Counted from the first letter of the stretch, positions 7,111 to 16,742 are shown. The stretch is 32,172 bases of DNA from Viridibacillus soli (GCF_016612995.1 NZ_JAEOAH010000053.1:1-32172), one strand, 5' to 3'. Notes: generated by a model from the sequence alone, not told the origin. A program made the numbers and translations.

Positions 7111-10100
7111 ATGATTGAACTTGATTTTACCCGTATTCGGTCTTTTGATGGTAGTAAGGACGGGGGCTTTGAAGAGTTAGTTTGTCAAATAGCCCATTTA
7201 AATAAACCAGAGCAGGGGAAGAATTTCATTCGAAAAGATGGGGCTGGTGGAGATGGCGGTGTTGAATGTTATTGGATCCTGGAAGATGGCTCAGAGCATG
7301 CTTGGCAAGCAAAATATTTTACTGAAAGGCTCGAAAGTAGTCAATGGAGTCAAATAGATGATTCAGTTAGAACGGCGATTGATAAACATCCTAGAATAAC
7401 TAAATATTATGTTAGTGTGCCAAAGGATTTAAATGACAGTCGAAAAAATAGTCGTGGTGGGAAGTTAGTTGTATCTTCCTTAGATAAATGGAATCAATAT
7501 GTTCAAATCTGGACGCAATTAGCCAAAGATAAGGGAATGAGCGTAGAGTTTGAATATTGGGGTCGCCACGAACTAAGTATGATGTTGCAAAGGGACGAAA
7601 GTAACTATATTGGTAGAACATTGTACTGGTTTAATGAGCCAGTATTGAGTATGGAGATTTTTGGAGGGTTGGCTAATAAATCTAAAATCTCTTTAGGTGA
7701 GCGATTTACAGAGGAATATCATATTGATTTACCTATTCAGAAAAAAGTAGAGGGATTAGGTATATCTCATGGATGGAAAGAAGCAATTAATAATCAAAAA
7801 AAAATTGTGTTTGATTTGATACATAGGATAGACCAGTTAGACTGCTTTGAAAATAAAACTTTGAACAAAGGACAAAACTGGACTGTATTCAAAGAGAAGG
7901 CGACTAAATTTAAAGAATCCTATTTAGAAATTTTACTTACTAAGTACGATAATCTTAATTTTACAAATATCAGGGTTGAATTTGGAGATTTAAGAGGCTT
8001 AGCCGCTGATTTCAATAGTTTTACTTGGGATAATATTGATGATAATAACGAACCATGGAAAGAAATTAGATATCAATTTAGAGGAATTATCGAGGTACTA
8101 GATAATATTGAGACATTTATATTTAGTATTGCTGCGGAAGCGTATGAAACAAAAAGTGTAGTCATATTAGGAGAGGCCGGAATAGGGAAATCACATTTAT
8201 TATGTGATATAGCACAAAAGCGTATAGCTGAGGGTTTACCTACTGTCTTTCTATTAGGTCAAAGGTATTCTGGTGGAAATCCTCTCAATTTTATAGCTGA
8301 AGAGCTTGATCTGAGGGACGTAAGTTTTAAACAATTATTAGGGGCTTTGGATGCGGCTGGAGAGGCAAAGAAAACAAGAACGTTAATCATTGTTGATGCT
8401 TTAAATGAAGGTAATTATCGCTTCCATTGGCAAGAGCAACTTATGTCATTTATAGCTGAATTAAAAAATTATCCTCATATCTCATTACTCATAAGTTGTA
8501 GATCAACTTACAAAGATTTTATATTACCTGTAGAAATTAAAGGGTACATAGTTGAGATTTTTCATGAGGGTTTTAAAGGATTTGAACATCGAGCAGCTAT
8601 GAAATATTTGGCCAAACAAGGTATAGACAAGCCTTCTGTACCATTGTTATCTCCGGAATTTAGTAATCCATTATTCTTAAAAACATGTTGCAAAGCAATA
8701 AAATCAAAAGGTTTGTCCTCTTTCCCAAAAGGTCTTGAAGGTCAAAGCGCAATATTTAACTTTTATTTAGAGAGTATTGAGAATGTTATTAAACTTAGAA
8801 AAAAATATATGGGTAATAGAAAAGTTTCTAACAGAATTTTATCTAAGTTAATCGAGCTAATATACCCAGACAATTTGTTTGGTATTGAAACTAATTTAGC
8901 AGCAGACGTTATTAGAGAAGTGGATCCTAAGCCTAACTTTGATGATGATTTAATCGATATACTTATTTCAGAAGGTTTATTAGCACTAGATATGATAACT
9001 GACAATAACGGTAATACAATAGAAGTTGTTAGGTTTACGTATGAAAGATTTAGTGATTATTTTATAGCAGAAAACATTGTTAAGAATCTTGATGTAGAAA
9101 ACCTTGAAGCAGAGTTTGGGGGTAATGGAAAATTAGAAAAAATAATAATGAATCCATATAAGTATTCAGGTATTATTGAAGCTCTAGGAATAGTTTTTCC
9201 AGAAAAGTTCAATATAGAATTTATTGATTTTGTTCCTGTAGAAAGTACCAATTATAATTCGATTTTTGATAAGTCGTTTACGGATGTCCTTTTATTACGT
9301 AGCAGAGATTCTATTAATGATAGGACGGTTACATTACTAAATAAAATTTCTAGTTACGGTTTTTTTAGTGAGTCGTTAGATAAAATATTAGCTTTATCTA
9401 CTGAGCCTAATCATCCATTAAATGCAGAATTTTTACATGGAAATTTAAAAAGAAGAAATATGGTGGAAAGAGATTATTTTTGGTCAACACATATAGCTGT
9501 AAGTGATTATGAAGAAGATGAGGAACAACCTGAATCTGTAACTCGAACTTTAATTGATTGGGCATTGTCTGCCGATTTAAGTGATGTAGAAGACGAGCGA
9601 ATAAGGTTATTGAGTTACACACTTTTATGGATGACAACGACTTCAAATAGAAAAGTGAGGGATCAAGCTACTAAATCGTTAGTTCGAATTTTAAGTTACC
9701 GTCCAAATGTCATTAAAGAATTACTAACGGAATTTAATGATATAGATGATTTATATTTAAAAGAAAGATTGTATGCAGCTACTTATGGTGTAGTCTGTAA
9801 CATTAACAATCTCGATGAAGTGAGAGCAATTGCAGAGAAGGTTTATGAGTTGCAATTTGTCAATAATAAGCCGGAACCACATCTCCTTTTAAGGGATTAT
9901 GCTCGCGGGATAATGGAATACGCCTTGTATAAAAACTTAATAGCTGAAGATATGAGCAGTAATTTTAGACCTCCTTATGTAAGTGAATGGCCAATTGAAA
10001 ATCCTACAAAAACAGAAATAGCAGATTTAGATGAAGATGAATATTCTTCGATTAAGAGTTCACTTATGGGATTCCCGGGCGATTTTGGTAACTATACTAT

Positions 10101-11643
10101 GTCCTGCGTTCATGATTGGTCAGCAACACCCCTAACAGAAAGTCGTCCTAAAAAATCATATGAATTACACTTAGAATTTGCTGAGAAAGTGCCAAGTGAC
10201 CTAAGAGAAGAGTATATCAAAGAAATAAATAAAAGAATTGAGTCATACGCTCGACCAACAATGGTAACAATTATAGATGATATATTAGGAGATTTAGAGA
10301 CTAACCTAGAAGAGCATGATGTTGAGGAATTATTTGAGGAAAACGAAGAAGAGCCTTGGGAGATTTCATTAGTTACTAAAAATATAGACAGTCCAAGTGA
10401 TAATTGGGATTCTTTAAAGAAACGTATCAATACTGCTTTATCAGATGAGGACAAAGAATATTTTAGATGGCTAACAGGTTTAGGAGTTAATGATAGAGTA
10501 GCAATTTTTAGTAGGAAATGGGCGCAAAGATGGGTATGCAAGAAAGTATATGAATTTGGTTGGACCTCAAAAATGTTTGGCGATTTTGAAAGAAGACACA
10601 GTAATTCTTATGGTAGGGAAGGTTCAAAAGTTGAACGAATTGGTAAGAAGTATCAATGGATTGCATTCTATGAACTTTTGGCTAGAATGTCAGACAATTT
10701 ATATTGGGCTAATAAATATGAAGATGAAATAGAATATGAAGGTCCATGGCAGCTATGGAAACGTGATATTGATCCTACTATATGGTTGAGAGCCACAAAT
10801 GATTCAAATTGGGATGAGTTTGGAAAGGTATGGTGGTCACCATATACGCCTATTTTTAGTGATAATGAATCGGAGAATTGGGTGTTCGATGAAGATACAC
10901 TTCCTGATTTCAAGGATTTATTGATAGTAACTGATAGTAAAGTTGAAAAGTGGTATAAATTGAGGGGCTTTAGAAAATGGACGAATAAAACGATTGATGG
11001 CAAATCGAAAGAAGAGTTGTGGTATAGAATTAATACATGCATCGTATCAAAAACTGATGTAGGTAATGTACTTGATACAATGAAGAACAAAGCTTTATTT
11101 GACCCTTCTACTTTTGCGCCACGAGGTTCCTCACACCAAGGTTTTTTACGGGAATATCCATGGCATCCTTACTATAAGGATTTCAATATTTGGCGTAATG
11201 ATGAAGATTCTCGAACTTTAAAAATTCAACATTTAGTGCCAGTTAACGAATATGAATGGGAAACAGGTGAAAGGGATAAATCCATTGACCAATACATTTC
11301 TCTCTATTTACCTAATCAGCAATTAATTAAAGATTTAAATTTAAAGTGGTCACTAGGGAATTTTAGTACATGGGAGAATTCCAACAGTGAAATAAACTTT
11401 ATGGATCCAAGTGAATTAGAAAAAGGTCCATCGGCAGCATTGATTAAGTCAGAGCAATTTGAGCAATGGTTAGAAGAAAATGACTTACAGGTGATTTGGT
11501 TTATTGGTGGAGAAAAGCAGATTTTCGATGATAATGGATATGTATATAAAAGGTTGGAATTTAATTATATATTGACGTTTGAGGAAAGAACCGCAAAGGA
11601 AGTAACATGGTTAGCTCCTTATACATTTAATCGCGAGAATTAA
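7111..11643 (+). CDS. Avs-like STAND ATPase with N-terminal nuclease-like domain
   Basis: A 1510-residue protein with the plan of antiviral STAND NTPases (AVAST/Avs). Residues 1-170 form a PD-(D/E)XK-type nuclease region (Mrr- or Cap4-like): E21/E22, D48 in 'GAGGDGGVE' and Q66-A-K68 in 'AWQAKYF'. A STAND/NACHT ATPase follows, with Walker A 'GEAGIGKS' (K360) and Walker B 'LIIVDALNE' (D429, E433). The long remainder (about 600-1510) is helical and probably the sensor. Known Avs proteins bind a conserved phage protein such as terminase or portal, oligomerise and degrade DNA. Which target this one senses cannot be read from sequence. The gene is single and intact, with GAGG eight bases before the ATG, in the first of the island's defence segments. 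The Avs subtype is not assigned. Confidence 0.8.
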   Translation: MIELDFTRIRSFDGSKDGGFEELVCQIAHLNKPEQGKNFIRKDGAGGDGGVECYWILEDGSEHAWQAKYFTERLESSQWSQIDDSVRTAIDKHPRITKYYVSVPKDLNDSRKNSRGGKLVVSSLDKWNQYVQIWTQLAKDKGMSVEFEYWGRHELSMMLQRDESNYIGRTLYWFNEPVLSMEIFGGLANKSKISLGERFTEEYHIDLPIQKKVEGLGISHGWKEAINNQKKIVFDLIHRIDQLDCFENKTLNKGQNWTVFKEKATKFKESYLEILLTKYDNLNFTNIRVEFGDLRGLAADFNSFTWDNIDDNNEPWKEIRYQFRGIIEVLDNIETFIFSIAAEAYETKSVVILGEAGIGKSHLLCDIAQKRIAEGLPTVFLLGQRYSGGNPLNFIAEELDLRDVSFKQLLGALDAAGEAKKTRTLIIVDALNEGNYRFHWQEQLMSFIAELKNYPHISLLISCRSTYKDFILPVEIKGYIVEIFHEGFKGFEHRAAMKYLAKQGIDKPSVPLLSPEFSNPLFLKTCCKAIKSKGLSSFPKGLEGQSAIFNFYLESIENVIKLRKKYMGNRKVSNRILSKLIELIYPDNLFGIETNLAADVIREVDPKPNFDDDLIDILISEGLLALDMITDNNGNTIEVVRFTYERFSDYFIAENIVKNLDVENLEAEFGGNGKLEKIIMNPYKYSGIIEALGIVFPEKFNIEFIDFVPVESTNYNSIFDKSFTDVLLLRSRDSINDRTVTLLNKISSYGFFSESLDKILALSTEPNHPLNAEFLHGNLKRRNMVERDYFWSTHIAVSDYEEDEEQPESVTRTLIDWALSADLSDVEDERIRLLSYTLLWMTTTSNRKVRDQATKSLVRILSYRPNVIKELLTEFNDIDDLYLKERLYAATYGVVCNINNLDEVRAIAEKVYELQFVNNKPEPHLLLRDYARGIMEYALYKNLIAEDMSSNFRPPYVSEWPIENPTKTEIADLDEDEYSSIKSSLMGFPGDFGNYTMSCVHDWSATPLTESRPKKSYELHLEFAEKVPSDLREEYIKEINKRIESYARPTMVTIIDDILGDLETNLEEHDVEELFEENEEEPWEISLVTKNIDSPSDNWDSLKKRINTALSDEDKEYFRWLTGLGVNDRVAIFSRKWAQRWVCKKVYEFGWTSKMFGDFERRHSNSYGREGSKVERIGKKYQWIAFYELLARMSDNLYWANKYEDEIEYEGPWQLWKRDIDPTIWLRATNDSNWDEFGKVWWSPYTPIFSDNESENWVFDEDTLPDFKDLLIVTDSKVEKWYKLRGFRKWTNKTIDGKSKEELWYRINTCIVSKTDVGNVLDTMKNKALFDPSTFAPRGSSHQGFLREYPWHPYYKDFNIWRNDEDSRTLKIQHLVPVNEYEWETGERDKSIDQYISLYLPNQQLIKDLNLKWSLGNFSTWENSNSEINFMDPSELEKGPSAALIKSEQFEQWLEENDLQVIWFIGGEKQIFDDNGYVYKRLEFNYILTFEERTAKEVTWLAPYTFNREN

Positions 11644-11739
11644 GTATAAAGGTGATATTTATAAGCAATAAGAAAAATAAGCTCGATTTCACTAAAATAG
11701 GAACCAAGTTGTTAGTGGCAGTTTACCAATGTAGGTTTC

Positions 11740-11923
11740 GGCAGTATATTATTTGCATACGAACGCTTTACATGGAGCGGCGAGCATGGTAGGCTTTTCG
11801 CCTGGCGAAAGAGTGGGGTTGCTGACCTTTCGCTCTTCGACAGACACTATGCTCGCAGAGGCTCCATGTCAAGCGTCAATGATCGGTGAATATTTATCAA
11901 CATTACAAAGTAAATATACTGCC
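11740..11923. repeat. 184-bp inverted-repeat element, MITE- or REP-like
   Basis: Outer arms GGCAGTATATT (11740-11750) and AATATACTGCC (11913-11923) are perfect inverted copies. Inside, ACGCTT.ACATGGAGC (about 11763) pairs with GCTCCATGT.AAGCGT (to about 11877), followed by GCGAGCAT against ATGCTCGC. The centre contains CTTTTCGCctGGCGAAAGAG. No target duplication and no coding frame are evident. It shares the words CATGGAGCG and CTTTCGCT with the palindrome at 5641-5752. Confidence 0.6.
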
Positions 11924-12002
11924 ATTACATACATAGCTTGATTGCCAAATACAAACCAAGTCTATATAATTAAACCCACCAGCATCAATATGTTCCCACA
12001 TA

Positions 12003-12022
12003 CACTCCACACATGTGGAGTG
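12003..12022. repeat. 20-bp hairpin
   Basis: CACTCCAC and GTGGAGTG form a perfect 8-bp stem around ACAT. It lacks a T run, so it is not a terminator by itself. The stretch 11644-12359 holds this, the larger inverted repeat and one terminator, and no gene that I can support. Confidence 0.5.
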
Positions 12023-12082
12023 CTGTTCACTGTTGGTCAGGAAAGACTAATAGTTGAGATGTATTGGCGTATACAGCAACGG

Positions 12083-12110
12083 AGCGGGAGAAATCCCGCT
12101 TCTTTTTTTT
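12083..12110 (+). terminator. Rho-independent terminator
   Basis: AGCGGGA-GAAA-TCCCGCT followed by TCTTTTTTTT. It reads on the plus strand about 440 bases after the Avs-like gene, with no other plus-strand gene between, so it may end that transcript or be a relic. Confidence 0.8.
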
Positions 12111-12359
12111 CCATAAGTTTAGTTGGGGCGGCTATTGATAGTCGTCCTTTGTTGTATCCTCCACCCAGTGCCTGATGAACAAATTATTGCTTCTGTCCTG
12201 ATGTTAAGGCTTGTCATACCCGTCTGGAATTTTTGCGAATATCTTCTATACGCACAAAGAAAGCCCCAACCATATCGGCGGGGTAAAATAGGGAGCGTGA
12301 TGGTTCTGTTATTAACATGAACATAGCTAATATACCTGGCTTACTATCGAAATAAAGCT

Positions 12360-13403
12360 TTAGAAAGTACCCTTTAAAACTGGCTTCCCATCTTCGAAGA
12401 CAAAATCAATACCTTCAACCGGAAATCGAGAGTACTTTTTTACTTCATATTTAACTCTTTCGTTCCAATTATTAATAATATCGTCTGTATGAACGATATT
12501 GTCTAATATATCAGCTACAAATTTTTGCATAATAGAATCGTCATATCCTACATACTTAGTTAATGTTAATTCACAGTCAACAAAAATTTCTTGAACATTA
12601 ATTTTTGATGCCAACAAACTTTTTAATGATTCAATAGCTAGGACTTCTCTGTAAAATGTAGGAGGATGTTTTTTGGTATCGAACTTATTAAAATCATCTG
12701 GCTTTCTTATTATAAAAAAAGCTATCACTATTCCTAATATAACTTTTTCAAAAATAAGTACTAGTAGCATCAATTCAAATCCTCTTTTGAATTCTTCACT
12801 ATTATTACAGTTATCTATTGAATTTTTGATAACGCCATTATACTCATCATAAATTCTGCTTAAAGCAAAAGCATCGGCATCATATTCAAGAGATTTTTGA
12901 TCTAATGTTGATATAGGTTCATTATTAGTTTTACGGTTTTCAAGCAATTTTATATGACCATGAACAACATGTCCTATTTCATGATATAAAATAAACTTAA
13001 TAGGCAGCATTGCTACAATACCATCATCGAAATCATATGAATTGTGGTGTGCTTTTAAAAAGCCTTTAAAAAAATTATAATAGTGTATTATAAGACCTTC
13101 ACTTAATTTTATCTCCGAATTAGAAGTACGAGCTACAATATGCATATCTTTCAAAAAAGTTAAACTTAAATCAAATTTTTCGTTCTTGTTATAATCATTA
13201 AGTGATTTTTTAGTATTCTTCATTATTATATTAAATTCTTCAATGATTAAACTCTTTATTCCTTCAATTTCCACGTCTCGATCTTTCAAACTGGAATACC
13301 AGGAATTTTCATCGTATAGATTATTGATGTCTATTTCAAAATTAGTATTCAAAAAAAATATTTCTTCATTAGTATCTTCATTTTTATCACTTGAAACGCC
13401 CAT
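12360..13403 (-). CDS. HEXXH zinc metallopeptidase with a membrane segment, possibly Lit-like
   Basis: A 347-residue protein with H141-E-I-G-H145-V-V-H-G-H150, a zinc-protease motif with a further histidine four residues on, and 'SLEYDADAFAL' (E173, D175, D177) downstream, which could supply the third ligand. Residues about 211-232 ('LLVLIFEK', 'VILGIVIAFFII') form one likely transmembrane helix. The HEXXH-x4-H spacing recalls the phage-exclusion protease Lit (peptidase U49), which cleaves EF-Tu after T4 infection. ImmA/IrrE-type or M48-like peptidases are alternatives. Its place in a defence-rich island supports an abortive-infection role, but this is inference. The gene is monocistronic, with GGGGG nine bases before the ATG. 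Confidence 0.7.
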   Translation of the reverse strand: MGVSSDKNEDTNEEIFFLNTNFEIDINNLYDENSWYSSLKDRDVEIEGIKSLIIEEFNIIMKNTKKSLNDYNKNEKFDLSLTFLKDMHIVARTSNSEIKLSEGLIIHYYNFFKGFLKAHHNSYDFDDGIVAMLPIKFILYHEIGHVVHGHIKLLENRKTNNEPISTLDQKSLEYDADAFALSRIYDEYNGVIKNSIDNCNNSEEFKRGFELMLLVLIFEKVILGIVIAFFIIRKPDDFNKFDTKKHPPTFYREVLAIESLKSLLASKINVQEIFVDCELTLTKYVGYDDSIMQKFVADILDNIVHTDDIINNWNERVKYEVKKYSRFPVEGIDFVFEDGKPVLKGTF

Positions 13404-13707
13404 ATAATAACGCCCCCATCATATTTTTATATCAAGCACTATTAATAAAAAGTAATGTTTTGGCAAACTCATATTTCTTATTATCCGTCTTCGATCGCGT
13501 TTATTCAATGCTTATCCTACTTAAAAACTCTTGTTGAAAGTAAATATTGCGTGACGGTTTATTTGAATACTAATCCATGCTTATTCATAATATGACCGAT
13601 CTTACGCCGTTAAGCAGGCTCAAAATTAAGAATACAGTGGAATAACAAACACTTCAATTGTTTGTTAGAATTTAGGTAGAGTGGCAATACAAGGTGAGGG
13701 TTATGTT

Positions 13708-13873
13708 ATGCCAAAAATGGTAATGTGCCAATGATATTATGGATGTTGAATTCGGGAGAGAAATTGACTGTGAAGTAAATATCGGAAAAGCTAGAGATAA
13801 ATATAAGAACAGTTTCTCGGTATATTGATGAACTATGTGCCAGTGGCTTCCCCATCATATCAGGCACAGGGCT
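13708..13873 (+). pseudogene. Decayed YafY/WYL-type transcription regulator, N-terminal part
   Basis: After an ATG-CCA-AAA start, a frameshift leads to a frame reading 'ILWMLNSGEKLTVK', a stop, then 'ISEKLEINIRTVSRYIDEL' and 'CASGFPIISGTG'. This is the winged-helix HTH_11 start of YafY-like regulators. One frameshift, one stop and the loss of the WYL domain show it is dead. It is the clearest of several remnants in 13404-16500. Confidence 0.65.
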
Positions 13874-14172
13874 GTTGGTATTGAAAATTGTAGTTAATAT
13901 ATTCTTTCTTGCTATGATTGATAGGGTCAATTTAAGCGAATACTGCCCCATTGATAGATGTCTATTTTACGCAGCCCTTACATATTGACTGTGTGAACTA
14001 AGGTGACGGTTTATATGCGTAAATGGTAACATTTTGCTAACACAATACCATAAATAGCGGTAGATTCCCGTTAAAGATGTTATAGACTGTAATATCTAAA
14101 ACGTTGATTTATCGCACTTTTTCTACCGCTTGTTAACGAATTTACAGACTCTTGCCTTAGTTGTTTCATAAT

Positions 14173-14579
14173 GTGGATATAGTTAAATTAGGGCCTGAAA
14201 CGTATTCAGCAGTTGCGCGGGTGATGAAAGGCGAAGTGTATTCCCATTATGGTGAATCAAGTTTTTTTTATCAAAATTCAAAAGTTGGAAATGCCGGGTA
14301 AATAACGGGTATTGAGGAGAAGTGAATGGATTGTAATCGCCGTTTTGTTATTGGTCGAAATTTAGTTGCTAGTATGATTGTCGTGACAGAAACCCTACAC
14401 CATTTCAAGGCGCGGAGAGGGCTATTGCGAAAGTTTGGTTGGCGGCGGAGGATTATAAAATAGGACATGGCGTGGAAATGCCACAAGGGGCCGTCACACT
14501 GTTAATTGATTATCTTCGTTCGTTAAATAAGCTTTTACCAATGAAGATTAGTGTGGCAATCCATTATGGGCAAATCTAG
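14173..14579 (+). pseudogene. Decayed gene of unknown function
   Basis: Two protein-like stretches in different frames: 'VDIVKLGPETYSAVARVMKG' from 14173 and, ending with a stop at 14579, 'ERAIAKVWLAAEDYKIGHGV' followed by 'LLIDYLRSLNKLLPMKISVA'. Frameshifts and stops separate them. Composition and order suggest the remains of one or two genes; I do not recognise the family. Confidence 0.4.
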
Positions 14580-14630
14580 GTATTTAATTTTGAAAAATAA
14601 TAATAGAAGATTAGGATTTTACTAAAGGCG

Positions 14631-14682
14631 GCAACACTGCTATTTGGGTTCATTAATCCAGATAGCAGTATTGCTGTTTTTG
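14631..14682 (+). terminator. Rho-independent terminator
   Basis: GCAACACTGCTAT.TGG pairs with CCA.ATAGCAGTATTGC, one mismatch, then TGTTTTTG. It follows the decayed genes and probably ended their operon. Confidence 0.75.
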
Positions 14683-15595
14683 TTTTGCATTTTGAAGGAG
14701 TTTATAAAAAGCTAGTTTCAAAAAAATTGAGAGTGACTTCGGATTGCCCAAGATCAATTGTTACCTCCATGGACGCCGCCACGAGTTAAATAGATATAGC
14801 CGAGTTGGCTTAAATAATATAGTACGTTATTTAAGTGTGCAACAGTGGAAAACTTGGATTTTGTTTATTATAGATTTTTTGTTTAGAAAGAGTATTGCTA
14901 TTTGTATTTTGTGCTAATCCAATCATTTTATTTGAGTATTGCGGATAGAATGGCCCAGCTGCTCGGGCGCGGGGTTCCAGATCACCTTTTGCGGAGAAGA
15001 TAACTGCTAATGAGATAGCATCTTGCATAACTTTCTTATCACCCAAAGGAATGCCGCTAAATGTACCAATTCAAGTAGATTCGTACTAACCGCGCTAAAT
15101 TAAAAAAGCCTTATAGCAGAACGCGACTGATAATTGCTTTACAGGGGCCTCAGCGTGCATGAGTCCTTTAGGATAAGAAGTTAGCTACGAGCGCTAATTT
15201 GCCCTGGCAAGGCTCTCTTCCGTAGTTGTGGTAGGATCTATAAGTAACCTTTCAACAGTTCTCCAAGGTGAAATTTATAAAAGAAACACTGTATGCTACT
15301 GATGAGATGAAATTATAGTTTTGGATGTTTATTTAATGTGGCTTATTTTTATGAAGCTGACAATGGAGATATTCCGGATTGAAATACCCTCAAATCTTTA
15401 ATATTTGAAACTAAAAAAAGGAAAGGTTGTGAGCCGAAGTTATTAAAATGGACCCTTGAAAACGAACATGAGTTGCAGGCAAACTATTGGGGTTATTTTG
15501 GTTTTTACAATATAACTTATAGGATTTTAACGCCAAAATTCAACCTGTAAAATGTAGACGTACCAAGGCTTCAAATGATGTTAGGGGTATGGAGT
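14683..15595. other. Non-coding or decayed stretch
   Basis: About 0.9 kb without a supportable gene. Frames on both strands are short and without ribosome binding sites. Small hairpins occur, for example CTTAAATAA-TATAGTACG-TTATTTAAG near 14810. I see no known RNA element. Confidence 0.4.
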
Positions 15596-15649
15596 CGTTC
15601 ATACACTTAAGTGGGTATATTTAAACGTACCCACTTAAGTATATGAACG
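15596..15649. repeat. 54-bp near-perfect palindrome
   Basis: Arms of 22 bases, CGTTCATA.ACTTAAGTGGGTA and its complement, with one mismatch around a 10-base centre. No T run follows on either side, so a terminator is unlikely. It stands 345 bp before the TAGTNACTA array and may be part of the same origin- or centromere-like region. Confidence 0.7.
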
Positions 15650-15994
15650 GTGGTTAAACGGGTTAGAAAAAAATGAGATTTTTCAAAAGTATTATGTATA
15701 TGGCTACTATACTTATGGAAAGGCAATTTGCAATATAGTTCCGTGCAAAAAAATGAAATAGGGCATAATTGGAATCCATATTTTAAAAACTTAATGTACC
15801 GTATAAGTTTATTGGAATGTTGAGGGGATCCGTCTTTACTTAAAAGAATTACACTGGAATCCGACTATACAGATGTTTCCTATTTGATACCTGGTGAGGG
15901 ATAATTATGGCGTTTATATTAATGGCTTGGGCGGCAATCATTAGGGAAAGAACGGCAAATTGTATGAGTCTAATTGAAAGGTTTGCCCCACATG

Positions 15995-16269
15995 TAGTCA
16001 CTACTAATAGTCACTATATGTAGTAACTACGAAGAAAGCTGATTACACCGGGAAAAAATGGTGATTGCTTGATTGAAATTGCTATGGAAATGAGGCAATT
16101 AGAGTATTAGTGCCTATTCATAGTGACTATATATAGTTACTATATGTAGTCACTACGGAGAAAGCCGATAACACTGGGGAAAAAACGGAGGTTGCTTGAT
16201 TGAAATTGCTATGAAAAAGGAGAAACTAAAGTATTAGTGCCAGCTCATAGTCACTATATGTAGTAACTA
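15995..16269. repeat. Iteron-like array of eight TAGTNACTA sites in three units
   Basis: The 9-bp palindrome TAGTNACTA starts at 15995, 16008, 16021, 16121, 16134, 16147, 16248 and 16261. Within each group the spacing is exactly 13 bp. The groups lie in three diverged tandem units of about 114-126 bp that also share GAAAGC.GAT.A, TTGCTTGATTGAAATTGCTATG and GTATTAGTGCC words. Regular palindromic iterons of this kind are typical of protein-bound replication origins or partition sites. No CRISPR repeat-spacer structure is present. Confidence 0.8.
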
Positions 16270-16353
16270 CGGAAAAAGCTGATAATCGAGATTTACTAAA
16301 GAGGTACTGCTTTGATTATTAATCGGAAGAAGTGAGTTCCGAAATGGGGTTTA

Positions 16354-16455
16354 AGATATCCCTCTTGAAATTTGTGATAAAATGGATAGAACGGGAAGAT
16401 TCATGAACGAGTTATTTCTGAATGTGCGGTTAAAAGATGTCAGCTCTCTTTTATA
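16354..16455 (+). pseudogene. Small coding remnant
   Basis: An open stretch without a start codon or ribosome binding site reads 'IPLEICDKMDRTGRFMNELF' and ends at 16455. It is probably the tail of a lost gene; too short to identify. Confidence 0.25.
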
Positions 16456-16516
16456 AAGAAAGCTGTTTGGAGTCAAATAATAATTTAGAAATAAAAGAAA
16501 GGCGGCGGAGGAAATG

Positions 16517-16735
16517 ATGGAATTAGTACTGTTTATGTTGCTGGTATTAATAGTATTGGTTGCTGTGTGTAAATTGTTGATTAAAGCGCTTGAAGCGATG
16601 GTTCCGATTATCTTTAAAAAACGTATTGTGGCAAATGAAGCGCTGCGTATGGAGAATATAAGGGAAATGCGGGAAATGGGGATTGAAATAGTCTCTGATG
16701 ATGATAACCCTACAAACTGTTCAAGCATCCGATAA
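16517..16735 (+). CDS. Small single-span membrane protein, unknown function
   Basis: A 72-residue protein with a hydrophobic N-terminal helix (about residues 2-20, 'LVLFMLLVLIVLVAVCKLL') followed by a charged cytoplasmic helix with 'RMENIREMREMGIEIVSDDD'. Two ATG codons stand in tandem; the second (16517) has GGAGG five bases before it and is preferred over the first at two bases. It is alone on its strand, ended by a strong terminator. No family is recognised. Confidence 0.6.
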   Translation: MELVLFMLLVLIVLVAVCKLLIKALEAMVPIIFKKRIVANEALRMENIREMREMGIEIVSDDDNPTNCSSIR

Positions 16736-16742
16736 AATAAAT

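Noticed and set aside
10110-11090. Antisense frames of 140 and 143 codons inside the Avs-like gene
   Set aside because: They lie wholly within a gene with clear domain structure and have no ribosome binding sites or motifs.
11753-12320. Several short plus-strand frames between the Avs-like gene and the peptidase
   Set aside because: They run through an inverted-repeat element and a terminator and lack ribosome binding sites.
14831-15046. 71-codon minus-strand frame
   Set aside because: No ribosome binding site, low-complexity composition and no conserved motif; treated as chance.
15995-16269. CRISPR-like array
   Set aside because: The repeats are palindromic 9-mers at 13-bp spacing in larger tandem units; there are no unique spacers of uniform length and no cas genes.
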